From a virus, in the IMG/VR virus record IMGVR_UViG_3300008107_000387, positions 1-25,676 of that record: a stretch of 25,676 bases of DNA. One strand, written 5' to 3'. Below the pieces are notes generated by a model. It searched no databases and was not told the origin of the DNA. It saw only the letters and a program-made list of their open reading frames with translations. Below are positions 16,403 to 24,244 of the stretch, one piece after another; position 1 is the stretch's first letter, and each line of letters opens with the position of its first letter. The position numbers and the translations under genes are program-made.

Positions 16403-18160
16403 ATGCAGGAACAAAGTGTTAAATCCAATATACCTGAAATCAGGGCACTCCGTATTTTAGAAACATACGAAGGGTTTAACAATTATATACTCGGTATCAA
16501 AAAAAAGGTAGAGACACAAAAACATTTCAAGATTACAAGACCACAAGCCGACTATGTTTTGGACTTCCATAATATTGTTCCAAAAGTGGCACGTAAATGG
16601 GTTCCATTGGATAAATATTTTGCCAAAAGAATGATGGAGGATAAACTTCTTACCCGTCAACCTGAACAAATTTACGTTGAGAAGATTTTGGCGGAAAAGG
16701 ACAAAGCGTTTCATATCTATGGTAAATTATTTGAATCTGAAGACTTACATGATTTTTGGTTACCAAGAGCCGCAATTGTACCTAATAAAGAAAAAGTTGT
16801 TGAAATTGATTACTCAAAGTATACTCAACGACCTCCGTTAGAACACCAAAAAGAGGCAATTAAAAAGTTAGTATCAAACGATAAGTTTATCCTTGCCGAT
16901 GATATGGGTTTGGGTAAAACAACTTCAACTGTAATCGCATCATTGGAATGTCAATCAAAAAAAGTTTTAATAATTTGTCCAGCATCTCTGAAAATAAACT
17001 GGCAGAGAGAAATTGCCAATTACACCGACAAAAAAGTTTCAATAGTTGAAGGTAAGAATTGGGAATCAGGGGATTACGTTATTGTGAATTACGATATTTT
17101 AAAAAACTTTTATGACCCAAAAGACATAAAAAATTCACAAATAATAAATGAATCTTTTGATTTAGTAGTTGTTGATGAGGCACATTACATTCAAAACAAA
17201 CAAGCTCAAAGAACAAAAATTGTTAATGACATTTGTAAAAAAATTGGACGTATTTGGTTGTTAACAGGAACACCAATGACATCAAGACCAATCAACTATT
17301 TTAATCTATTAGATTTGGTAGACTCTCCCGTTGCGTGGAATTGGATGGCATATGTTAGAAGATATTGTGAAGGTTACCAATTTAAAGTCGGACAGAGAAA
17401 AGTTTGGAAATTAGATGGTGCATCAAATTTGGAAGAACTTCGTGATAGAACCAAACCACAAGTTTTAAGAAGACTTAAAGAAGATATTTTGGACTTACCT
17501 GATAAAATTATTACACCTGTTTACTTGAATTTAAGGTCCAAAGAATACGAAGCACTCATGGGTGAATACTATAACTGGTATGAAACTTCAGACGAATCAA
17601 AGTCACTGACAGTTCAATTTTCAAAACTAATGAAAGTTAGACAAGTCATTGCTGAAGAAAAAATAAAACACACCATTGAAGTTGCTGAGAACGTAATTGA
17701 ACAAGGTAAAAAAGTTATAATCTTCACCAACTTTACCGACACACTAAATCAAATAAAAGAACATTTTGGTAAATCCGCAGTATCATTGGATGGTTCGATG
17801 AGTAAACCCGCAAGACAATTATCTGTGGACCAATTCCAAGAAAATGATAAAATAAAAGTTTTTATTGGTAATTTAAAAGCTGCGGGTGTTGGTATTACAT
17901 TGACCGCAGCTGAGGCTGTAATCATGAATGATTTGTCATTTGTACCAGCAGACCACGCCCAAGCAGAGGACCGAGCATACCGATACGGTCAAAAATCAAA
18001 TGTTTCTGTTTTCTATCCATTATTTGATAATACTATTGAAGGAGTGATATATGATATTTTAAATAAAAAGAAAAATATTATCTCCACCGTAATGGGTGAT
18101 AACGAAGATAAGGGAGGTATTTTAGAAGAAATTTTGAATTCTATTTCCCGAAGACGATAA
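16403..18160 (+). CDS. SNF2-family DEAH helicase/ATPase
   Basis: This 585-aa protein has all SNF2-family helicase motifs in order: motif I ADDMGLGKTT (GLGKT at residues 169-173), Ia ICPASL, II VVDEAH (DEAH at 258-261), III LTGTP (288-291), IV VIIFTNF, V AAGVGITLTAA, and VI QAEDRAYRYGQ (520-530). SNF2 proteins use ATP to translocate on double-stranded DNA; in phages they are candidates for fork remodelling, recombination or displacement of bound host proteins, comparable in role to T4 UvsW. The first 140 residues, before the helicase core, contain no domain I recognise. The domain set is complete and the protein is probably active. It heads the rightward gene block and shares its upstream region with the leftward tail genes. 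Confidence 0.9.
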   Translation: MQEQSVKSNIPEIRALRILETYEGFNNYILGIKKKVETQKHFKITRPQADYVLDFHNIVPKVARKWVPLDKYFAKRMMEDKLLTRQPEQIYVEKILAEKDKAFHIYGKLFESEDLHDFWLPRAAIVPNKEKVVEIDYSKYTQRPPLEHQKEAIKKLVSNDKFILADDMGLGKTTSTVIASLECQSKKVLIICPASLKINWQREIANYTDKKVSIVEGKNWESGDYVIVNYDILKNFYDPKDIKNSQIINESFDLVVVDEAHYIQNKQAQRTKIVNDICKKIGRIWLLTGTPMTSRPINYFNLLDLVDSPVAWNWMAYVRRYCEGYQFKVGQRKVWKLDGASNLEELRDRTKPQVLRRLKEDILDLPDKIITPVYLNLRSKEYEALMGEYYNWYETSDESKSLTVQFSKLMKVRQVIAEEKIKHTIEVAENVIEQGKKVIIFTNFTDTLNQIKEHFGKSAVSLDGSMSKPARQLSVDQFQENDKIKVFIGNLKAAGVGITLTAAEAVIMNDLSFVPADHAQAEDRAYRYGQKSNVSVFYPLFDNTIEGVIYDILNKKKNIISTVMGDNEDKGGILEEILNSISRRR

Positions 18161-18179
18161 AGTAATTCAGTTTATGAGT

Positions 18180-18187
18180 TATTTATA
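18180..18187 (+). promoter_or_regulatory. TATTTATA motif upstream of SOD fusion gene
   Basis: An exact TATTTATA in the plus direction, only 4 nt before the ATG at 18192 and 20 nt past the helicase stop. Such a short distance would give a leaderless transcript if it is a -10-like element. Confidence 0.5.
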
Positions 18188-18191
18188 AAAA

Positions 18192-19751
18192 ATGAAAAAA
18201 ATGAAATTTGTTAAACAAAGAAAAAAAATTGAAGAGTTGGAAAAGTTAATAACAGATGTACCAAGTAGTGGTGACACCCAACAAATCGATGAAGCCAAAA
18301 AAGAATCTGTGACTAAAATAAAAGTTGAAAGATTACCATATTCATACACAGCACTCTCAAGATTCATTGACAGTGAGACAATGAATACCCACTACAACAA
18401 ACACTATAAAGGTTATGTTGAAAAATTGAATTTGGCTTTGGAAAAAATAAAAGACCAAAACTTAGATATTGAAAATATTATTAAGGGTATTTCAAGATAT
18501 AATGTGACAATACACAACAACGCTGGTGGTGCATATAATCACGAATTATTTTGGAAAATGTTGTCACCCAAACAACAAAGACCAAACGGACCTGTTTACG
18601 ATAAAATTGTAAAGAAATATGGAGACTACGAAAAGTTCAAACAAGAATTTGCAAGAAAAGCAAAAACTGTTTTTGGTTCAGGTTGGATTTGGTTAGTCTT
18701 AACCAAAAGTGGTGATTTAAAAATTATGACAACTAAAAATCAGGACAATCCTTTGATGAACACTATTAGTGACGGTGGATATCCACTGTTAGGTCTTGAT
18801 TTGTGGGAACATGCTTACTACCTAAAATATCGTAACAAAAGAGATGAATATATTAAAAATTTCTTTTCAGTTATAAATTGGAGTTATGTTAATTTTAGAT
18901 TTGATTCAAAAACAAAGAAAAAAATTAACGAAACTCGTGATGTAAAAAATATAATAATTGAGGGGGCGTCAAGAGGTTGTAATCCATCTCAGGTTAACAC
19001 TTATAGACAAATATTTAACACCAACCCTGAAGTTAAGAAAAAATTTATGTTCGCCATTATGAACATTCTTAAAGAAGTATTTGCTGATTTTTGGTATGAA
19101 AAAAATCAATACGGTGAAGGTCAAATGTCAGGTGTCTACGATTACGAACAACCCGGAAGGTCAGTGATAAATAAATTGAATACAAATTACACGGCATTTT
19201 GTACGATAGTAAATGACATCAATGAAGTTTTGAAAAAGTATGGTGTTGACACAATCAATATGGTAAATCAAAAACCGGATGTTCAATTAAAAGAAACAGA
19301 AAGATTAATTAAATATTTGGTAGAATTTAGATACAGAATTTTCAATCCAGAATCATCTACTTTCAAAACTTTAATGTCAGGATTAGACACTACAAATAAG
19401 TTTGGTGATAAGAGAGAAGTTAACGCAGTTGACAACCTTAAGAAAATTTTTGGAACAGACGAGGTTGTTAAAGTTGGTGAATTGGGTGATGTGAATGATA
19501 TGTTGGGTGGTGTTGATGCTATTATAAAATTAGATGGTGTTGAAAAAACCGCACAAATAAAACCATTTTCAAGAACTGAAGAAACTGATGGTATTATTAC
19601 AGTTTATGATACAGGAAATGTTAAAAAATACAAAGTAGACTATTTGGTATTCCATAGAGATAATAAAGGAACTTTAGTTTTTAGTAATAAAAACACTAAT
19701 ATAGTTAACGGAAATTATACTTTTCCTGCCGATGATTTAATCAATAAGTAA
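18192..19751 (+). CDS. Fe/Mn superoxide dismutase domain fused to helical and nuclease-like domains
   Basis: This 519-aa protein has three parts. Residues about 47-236 are an Fe/Mn superoxide dismutase, which converts superoxide to oxygen and hydrogen peroxide. Metal ligands are H67 (in THYNKHYKGY), H117 (in AGGAYNHELFW), D203 and H207 (in LDLWEHAYY); second-sphere H71 and Y75 are kept. G113 with Q184 (NQDNPL) is the arrangement usual for manganese enzymes. Residues 245-395 are helical and unrecognised. Residues 400-519 contain E409, D442 and Q455-x-K457 (TAQIKPF), a spacing like PD-(D/E)XK nucleases; this is inference. Ordinary SODs are near 200 aa, so the fusion is far longer. It sits between a helicase and a neck gene and has an exact TATTTATA. 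A second ATG three codons in is an alternative start. Confidence 0.85.
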   Translation: MKKMKFVKQRKKIEELEKLITDVPSSGDTQQIDEAKKESVTKIKVERLPYSYTALSRFIDSETMNTHYNKHYKGYVEKLNLALEKIKDQNLDIENIIKGISRYNVTIHNNAGGAYNHELFWKMLSPKQQRPNGPVYDKIVKKYGDYEKFKQEFARKAKTVFGSGWIWLVLTKSGDLKIMTTKNQDNPLMNTISDGGYPLLGLDLWEHAYYLKYRNKRDEYIKNFFSVINWSYVNFRFDSKTKKKINETRDVKNIIIEGASRGCNPSQVNTYRQIFNTNPEVKKKFMFAIMNILKEVFADFWYEKNQYGEGQMSGVYDYEQPGRSVINKLNTNYTAFCTIVNDINEVLKKYGVDTINMVNQKPDVQLKETERLIKYLVEFRYRIFNPESSTFKTLMSGLDTTNKFGDKREVNAVDNLKKIFGTDEVVKVGELGDVNDMLGGVDAIIKLDGVEKTAQIKPFSRTEETDGIITVYDTGNVKKYKVDYLVFHRDNKGTLVFSNKNTNIVNGNYTFPADDLINK

Positions 19752-19769
19752 TAAATCATCTTTAGTTTA

Positions 19770-19777
19770 TATTTATA
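19770..19777 (+). promoter_or_regulatory. TATTTATA motif upstream of gp13-like gene
   Basis: An exact TATTTATA in the plus direction, 15 nt before the ATG at 19793. The 15 nt between motif and ATG are entirely a perfect hairpin (listed separately). Confidence 0.5.
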
Positions 19778-19792
19778 GGGAAATAGTTTCCC
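19778..19792 (+). promoter_or_regulatory. hairpin abutting the gp13-like start codon
   Basis: GGGAAA-TAG-TTTCCC is a perfect 6-bp stem with a three-base loop whose last base touches the ATG. There is no T-run, so it is not an intrinsic terminator. It could lower or control translation, or be a protein-binding dyad next to the TATTTATA motif. If transcription starts within it, the RNA hairpin would not form. Confidence 0.35.
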
Positions 19793-20905
19793 ATGGCAAT
19801 TATTACTGGTAACGAAAGAACAAAATTATACACAAGAATCAGACACCTGTTAGGTGCACCAATTCGTGGTGTTGAAATTGAAGACGAAATGATGGACTCT
19901 TTATTAGAGTTATCAATCGAAGATTATTCACAGTACGTTCTTGATTGGTTGATTGAGTCTCAATGGACATCCATTTACGGTATGGACTTAGACACCCAAT
20001 CATTGGCAAATGCTTTTATCACAAGAAGTTTAGATTGGGAAACTCAATACACTTACGCATATTCCAAAATTGTCGGATTACAGGCTGGTGGTCCTTGGGT
20101 TCTTAAGAAAGACTACTTTGACTTAGTTAACAACCAACAAATATATGAAATACCCGCAGGTAGAGAAATCAACGAATTACTTTGGTTTACAAGACCTGAA
20201 TTAGATGCCGCATATTTCGACCCATTTATGGGTGGTTTTGGTGGGTTCGGTGGTATGGGACTTGGTGGTGGTGCCGGTTTCTCACAATTAGGAACCACAG
20301 GTAACTACTTTATTACGCCGGCATTTGATATTTTGTTGAGAATGCAAGACATCAATCTGAAAAGAAGAATTATCTCAGGAGATTTAACATACAGAATTAC
20401 AGCATTACCTGAAGGTAAAAAAGCGGTTATGTTGTACAACGTACCGGGTGGTAAATTTGACTTCGGTAATATTGAAAATAACTCACATCGTGTGTGGTAT
20501 TGGTATTACGATACATTCGATAGAGACGATTGTTTAGCGGCAAATCCTGATGTTGTAAAATTACCATCTGATGTAACAATAGATAATTTGAGATGGGCTC
20601 AACTTAACTCACCAGCCCAAACATGGGTTCGTAGATGGTTTACTGCATACGTAAAAGAGACTTTAGGTAGAGTGAGAGGTAAATACTCAGGTGACCTAAA
20701 AACACCAGATAGTGAATTAAAAATGGATTATGATTCACTTCTTACTGAATCAAAAGATGAAAAATCTAAGTTAATAGAAGAATTACTACAAAGATTAGAA
20801 AGACTTCGTCCTGACAAACAGATGGAAATCCAGGCTAATTTGGCAGAAAATCTCAACAAGTCTTTACAATATAGGGCTTTACCTAGACAGATGTATGTGA
20901 TATAA
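19793..20905 (+). CDS. neck / head-completion protein candidate (gp13-like)
   Basis: This 370-aa protein begins with a helical region (RTKLYTRIRHLLGAP, VEIEDEMMDSLLELSIEDYSQYV) of the kind seen at the start of T4 gp13-type neck proteins, where 'V-E-x-x-D-E-x-x' precedes a long helix bundle. A QIYEIPAGREINELLWF strand block follows, then a remarkable Gly-rich stretch (MGGFGGFGGMGLGGGAGF, about residues 146-163), a TPAFDILLRMQDINLKRRI segment, a beta region, and a helical C-terminus (LLTESKDEKSKLIEELLQRLERL). T4 gp13 is about 309 aa. The gene's own TATTTATA and its small downstream partner suggest late expression. The call is by pattern and context; another portal-proximal joining protein is possible. 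Confidence 0.6.
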   Translation: MAIITGNERTKLYTRIRHLLGAPIRGVEIEDEMMDSLLELSIEDYSQYVLDWLIESQWTSIYGMDLDTQSLANAFITRSLDWETQYTYAYSKIVGLQAGGPWVLKKDYFDLVNNQQIYEIPAGREINELLWFTRPELDAAYFDPFMGGFGGFGGMGLGGGAGFSQLGTTGNYFITPAFDILLRMQDINLKRRIISGDLTYRITALPEGKKAVMLYNVPGGKFDFGNIENNSHRVWYWYYDTFDRDDCLAANPDVVKLPSDVTIDNLRWAQLNSPAQTWVRRWFTAYVKETLGRVRGKYSGDLKTPDSELKMDYDSLLTESKDEKSKLIEELLQRLERLRPDKQMEIQANLAENLNKSLQYRALPRQMYVI

Positions 20906-20912
20906 TTTTTCT

Positions 20913-21248
20913 ATGGCAGTATTCAAATCAACACCAGTTACAAAAGTTATTAATGGAATTACAGTAGAAACATCTGATGTTTCAGTAGTTACTGATTCCA
21001 CATACACCACCACAGGTGAATATACAATTATCGTTAGAGACGTACCAAAATGTGTGGTTACATTAGATTCTAAATCAACAGAACACGTTACAATAAAAGC
21101 TATGACTGATGTGTTGATTTCTTCACCTATTGAACCTATCGATGATGACTATAATGAAATTTTAATACAAAAAGGTGCATGTGTTGAAATGAGATTTGTT
21201 ATCAACAAGTGGTACATCCTTTCATCTGACGGATTAAAAAATTCTTAG
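20913..21248 (+). CDS. 111-aa hypothetical protein, beta-rich, probably structural
   Basis: This small protein starts 7 nt after the gp13-like stop with no Shine-Dalgarno, so it is probably translated from the same message. It is nearly all beta sequence: VTKVINGITVETSDVSVV, then TYTTTGEYTIIVRD, CVVTLDSKS, VTIKAMTDVLIS and FVINKWYILSSDG. That regular strand spacing is common in small virion proteins such as capsid or neck decorations. I recognise no family. Its stop overlaps that of the DNA polymerase gene on the other strand by four bases. A structural role is inferred from neighbours only. Confidence 0.6.
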   Translation: MAVFKSTPVTKVINGITVETSDVSVVTDSTYTTTGEYTIIVRDVPKCVVTLDSKSTEHVTIKAMTDVLISSPIEPIDDDYNEILIQKGACVEMRFVINKWYILSSDGLKNS

Positions 21249-24067
21249 TTCATAAATTGAACGGCAAGAATGTCGTCAACAAAATCATCATCATTCCAAT
21301 CCTTAGACTTGTCAATTGGTTTTTCATAACCTTTCATGATGTTTTTATTTTTCTCAACATATTCGGTATTTACTAATCCCATCGTACCATCCAAATACAT
21401 GTAATATGGGTCGATGTTTACGTTGGACCAAAACTCAACCTCACCTTCAGATAGTGTTAATACCTCATCAAGAGTATCTTGGTCACCATCCCTACGTGGA
21501 AATCCTCTAACCAAACTTGATTGTTGTTTGGTAAAGAATTTTCTGTCCTTTGGGTCTTCGATTAATATTTCATCACGTATTTCAGGTGAAAAGACAACCA
21601 ACAAAGGTTCAATACGTTTGTTAAATGCCGCTAAGTATCTTGGTACATTATAGTCTCCAAGACCGTCAGGGTTCATTTCAATTTCTCTTTCATTAACCAA
21701 ATAACAGTTTACGGTTACACTATCACCTTTTTTCTGAACATCACCGTGTGATTTTCTAGCACCGTTATTTACGTAATAAACTGTATCTCCAAGACCTGCC
21801 GATACATTGTTTAATAACAACAATTCCATATGTGCTTGTCGTGACATTAAGGAACCTGACTTGGTCCTCTTTGTTATGTGTTGTTTGTATTCTTGTAAAC
21901 TTTGTTTAACACGAGCTTTGTTTGCAATTTTGGCAATAGGAATTTTTTTGTTATAAAGCATATCAACATACTCATAATAAAACTCCAAAAATTCATGACC
22001 TTTACCATCCAACAACATCCTCAGCCCTGAATCCAAAAACTCAGCAACATATGTCTGTAACTTTTTTGATTTAATCGTATTACCCGTAAGTTTTACTTTT
22101 CCTTTATCAGTTAACAAGGCGTAGTTCTTACGAGCAACATTAATAGTTGCGGGCCAAACACCGTCAATATCCAATCCCATTTCGTCTCTCATGAATATAT
22201 CGTTGTATTCGGCAACATCTGCCTCAGCACCAAAATATTCTTTACCTTCTTCGACCAACCCATTAAGTCCTTTACCTACGTAACTATAATTTTCACGACC
22301 TTCAGGTGTTGCAAAGTTTACACCGTCCGTATCCATAACCAAAGGTTCATATCCACGATTCATAAACCACATAATCATCTGACGCAGATACTGTCTTCCA
22401 GTACAAGTAATCTGTTCACCCATGTCCATGTCACCCCAAGGAAAAACCTGAGGTGCAGATAACGAACCAAAGAATGCGTTAATAAAAATCTTAATCGGTA
22501 ATTGTTTACGAGAGTATTGTGAAGACAACTTAGGGTCTGTCTTGTAATGTTCTTCTGCTAATTTTTTATATCGAATACGAGTGTCACGGAAGTATTTCAA
22601 CATACTTTTCATCGCCCCTGTAACATCACACTTTGGAAATACATCATGAACCAACTGAATAGATGGGTATAGTGAAGAGTAGTCAAGTTTCAAAACCTCA
22701 CGAGAATATCCAACCTGTAACAATCGTGATAAACCACCGGTAAATGAACGTTTAGGTCCTTTCGCAGGAATAGCTAATCCGTTCTTATATGACCAAGAGG
22801 CCATAATCATTTTCCACAGTGTTGCGGTACCCATAGTCGACAATCGTTCGTAGGTGGTTGGTACCAACTTAGCAAGAAGGAAATTTGCCTGATTGAACTC
22901 CTCGTCAACAACCATGGTTTCCCAAATATCGTCATAGAGGTATCGTTCAACAATGTAACTACCATCAACTAACTCAAACTTTCCTGGAAATTTTTCTAAT
23001 AAATTTTTAGTAGAGGGGTCAGACTCTTCACGATATCCACCACTCTGAGGATTGAAATAATATTTAGCATCAGAAAAATATGTCTTACCAATCTTATCTC
23101 CTTTTACATAAACTCGGTTTTGTTTTTCAGCTCCGATAAACTGAGTAATATATTTAAGTCCCCAACTCTTGATGTCTGAGTTAATCGCCTGAGCTCGTCT
23201 AACCGCATGGGCAATGTCCAAAATGTTGTAACCCCACATCATAGTTTGTGTGTATGGTTCCATTTCGTTAGCCAATTTTAACATACCCTCTTTTTGTTTA
23301 ATAGAAACTGTAGGGTTTAGAGTCTTGGCAATTTTTTTGATGTCTAATTTTAAAATCTCAGCACGTCTTAGGATAAATGGAAAGTCAAAGAATGCCGAGT
23401 TATAACCACCAATTAGTGCGGGTTTTAATTTGTTAATTGTCTCAAAAAACTCAATAATGAGTTGTCTTTCTTCTTGTTCGTTTTGTGCCGAAACTACCTT
23501 TTCAAAACCACGGTTGTCTTTCATTCCGATTAGGAAGATGCTGTCTTTATTAGCATCCAAACCCGTGGTCTCGATATCGAATACAAATCGGTGAAGTTCA
23601 TCGTATTCTTCAAAACCTTTAAAGAGTCTTTTACTCTTTTGTACAAGATACTGTTCAACGGGGGGTAGTATGTGAATATCATCACTATTGTTTCTATCCC
23701 ATGGGTCTAACCCTCCACCCCTAAAAAAGTTAACTAAATCCTGATAAGTCTTTGTGGTTTTTACCATGAACTTTAAACCAGCCTCTAAACGCTCATCACC
23801 TTCAGAACTTAGTTTTTCAATAATGATTCCATGTTTTGACATCGCTTCTTTTTGAGATGCCTTTGAACCTTTGTAGAAGTTTTTATTGTGCAAATTACCA
23901 ACCCACGCAAATGGAATAAAAGTGTCACTTTTAATTTGTTTACCCTGTATAGGGTCGTGAATGACTTTAAAAATTTTGTTAGACGCATAGTCGTATTCGA
24001 GTGCGACTATATACTTTTCTGGGTCCTCCCCCAGTAGGAATTGTTCAATTTCTTGTTGTGATACCAT
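21245..24067 (-). CDS. family B DNA polymerase with 3'-5' exonuclease
   Basis: This 940-aa replicative polymerase has both catalytic modules. The proofreading exonuclease shows Exo I FDIETTG (DIET, residues 164-167), Exo II NSAFFDFPF (223-231) and Exo III YLYDD (376-380). The polymerase shows a GG motif (444-445), motif A DYSSLYPSI (462-470), motif B KIFINAFFGS (526-535) and motif C DTDGVNF (579-585). All catalytic acids are present. The motif B core is NAFFG rather than the common N-x-x-YG, a known kind of variation in phage enzymes. T4 gp43 is about 898 aa, so the length is normal. Unlike the structural genes, it has no TATTTATA close upstream; a 7-bp hairpin lies 26-43 nt before its ATG. 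It probably replicates the phage genome. Confidence 0.95.
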   Translation of the reverse strand: MVSQQEIEQFLLGEDPEKYIVALEYDYASNKIFKVIHDPIQGKQIKSDTFIPFAWVGNLHNKNFYKGSKASQKEAMSKHGIIIEKLSSEGDERLEAGLKFMVKTTKTYQDLVNFFRGGGLDPWDRNNSDDIHILPPVEQYLVQKSKRLFKGFEEYDELHRFVFDIETTGLDANKDSIFLIGMKDNRGFEKVVSAQNEQEERQLIIEFFETINKLKPALIGGYNSAFFDFPFILRRAEILKLDIKKIAKTLNPTVSIKQKEGMLKLANEMEPYTQTMMWGYNILDIAHAVRRAQAINSDIKSWGLKYITQFIGAEKQNRVYVKGDKIGKTYFSDAKYYFNPQSGGYREESDPSTKNLLEKFPGKFELVDGSYIVERYLYDDIWETMVVDEEFNQANFLLAKLVPTTYERLSTMGTATLWKMIMASWSYKNGLAIPAKGPKRSFTGGLSRLLQVGYSREVLKLDYSSLYPSIQLVHDVFPKCDVTGAMKSMLKYFRDTRIRYKKLAEEHYKTDPKLSSQYSRKQLPIKIFINAFFGSLSAPQVFPWGDMDMGEQITCTGRQYLRQMIMWFMNRGYEPLVMDTDGVNFATPEGRENYSYVGKGLNGLVEEGKEYFGAEADVAEYNDIFMRDEMGLDIDGVWPATINVARKNYALLTDKGKVKLTGNTIKSKKLQTYVAEFLDSGLRMLLDGKGHEFLEFYYEYVDMLYNKKIPIAKIANKARVKQSLQEYKQHITKRTKSGSLMSRQAHMELLLLNNVSAGLGDTVYYVNNGARKSHGDVQKKGDSVTVNCYLVNEREIEMNPDGLGDYNVPRYLAAFNKRIEPLLVVFSPEIRDEILIEDPKDRKFFTKQQSSLVRGFPRRDGDQDTLDEVLTLSEGEVEFWSNVNIDPYYMYLDGTMGLVNTEYVEKNKNIMKGYEKPIDKSKDWNDDDFVDDILAVQFMN

Positions 24068-24092
24068 AATACTTTTTTTTGAGACATTATAC

Positions 24093-24110
24093 TCACACCA
24101 AAAGGTGTGA
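24093..24110 (-). promoter_or_regulatory. hairpin in the leader of the DNA polymerase gene
   Basis: TCACACC and GGTGTGA form a perfect 7-bp stem around a four-base loop, 26-43 nt before the polymerase ATG. No T-run follows on the minus strand, so it is unlikely to be a terminator. In T4 the polymerase represses its own translation by binding a leader hairpin; a similar role here is a hypothesis based on position only. Confidence 0.4.
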
Positions 24111-24121
24111 TTACTCTTCTC

Positions 24122-24241
24122 CTATAAGTATATCAAGTATCTCTCTTCATCAAAAATTTTCCATGAGTCATCTCTACCGTCTCTTACGGCAGCCATTTTT
24201 AAAATTGGTAACTCACTCCCTTGTTTGATAAAAAATTCCAT
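24122..24241 (-). CDS. 39-aa ORF resembling the truncated N-terminus of a virion protein family
   Basis: The ATG at 24241 lies three bases past the stop of the 216-aa gene. It encodes 39 aa starting MEFFIKQGSELPILKMAAVRD, then GRDDSWK. I recognise 'F-I-K-x-G-S-x-L-P-x-L-K-M-x-x-x-x-D-G-R-x-D' as the opening of larger phage virion proteins that continue into an 'I-T-F-S-M-I-D-E-E-T-G' block. That second block is present in the gene at 24939-25670 but absent here: the frame stops after DEERYLIYL. It may be a remnant left by deletion or a small gene in its own right. I found no continuation in the 54 nt before the polymerase. Confidence 0.45.
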   Translation of the reverse strand: MEFFIKQGSELPILKMAAVRDGRDDSWKIFDEERYLIYL

Positions 24242-24244
24242 ATT

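Noticed and set aside
18192-18900. SOD as a host gene or contamination
   Set aside because: The SOD domain is continuous in frame with a long non-SOD extension, sits between phage genes, and has the same upstream octamer and AT-rich codon use as its neighbours.
24093-24110. Intrinsic terminator before the DNA polymerase
   Set aside because: The hairpin is not followed by a T-run on the minus strand; the next bases are GTATAATGTC.
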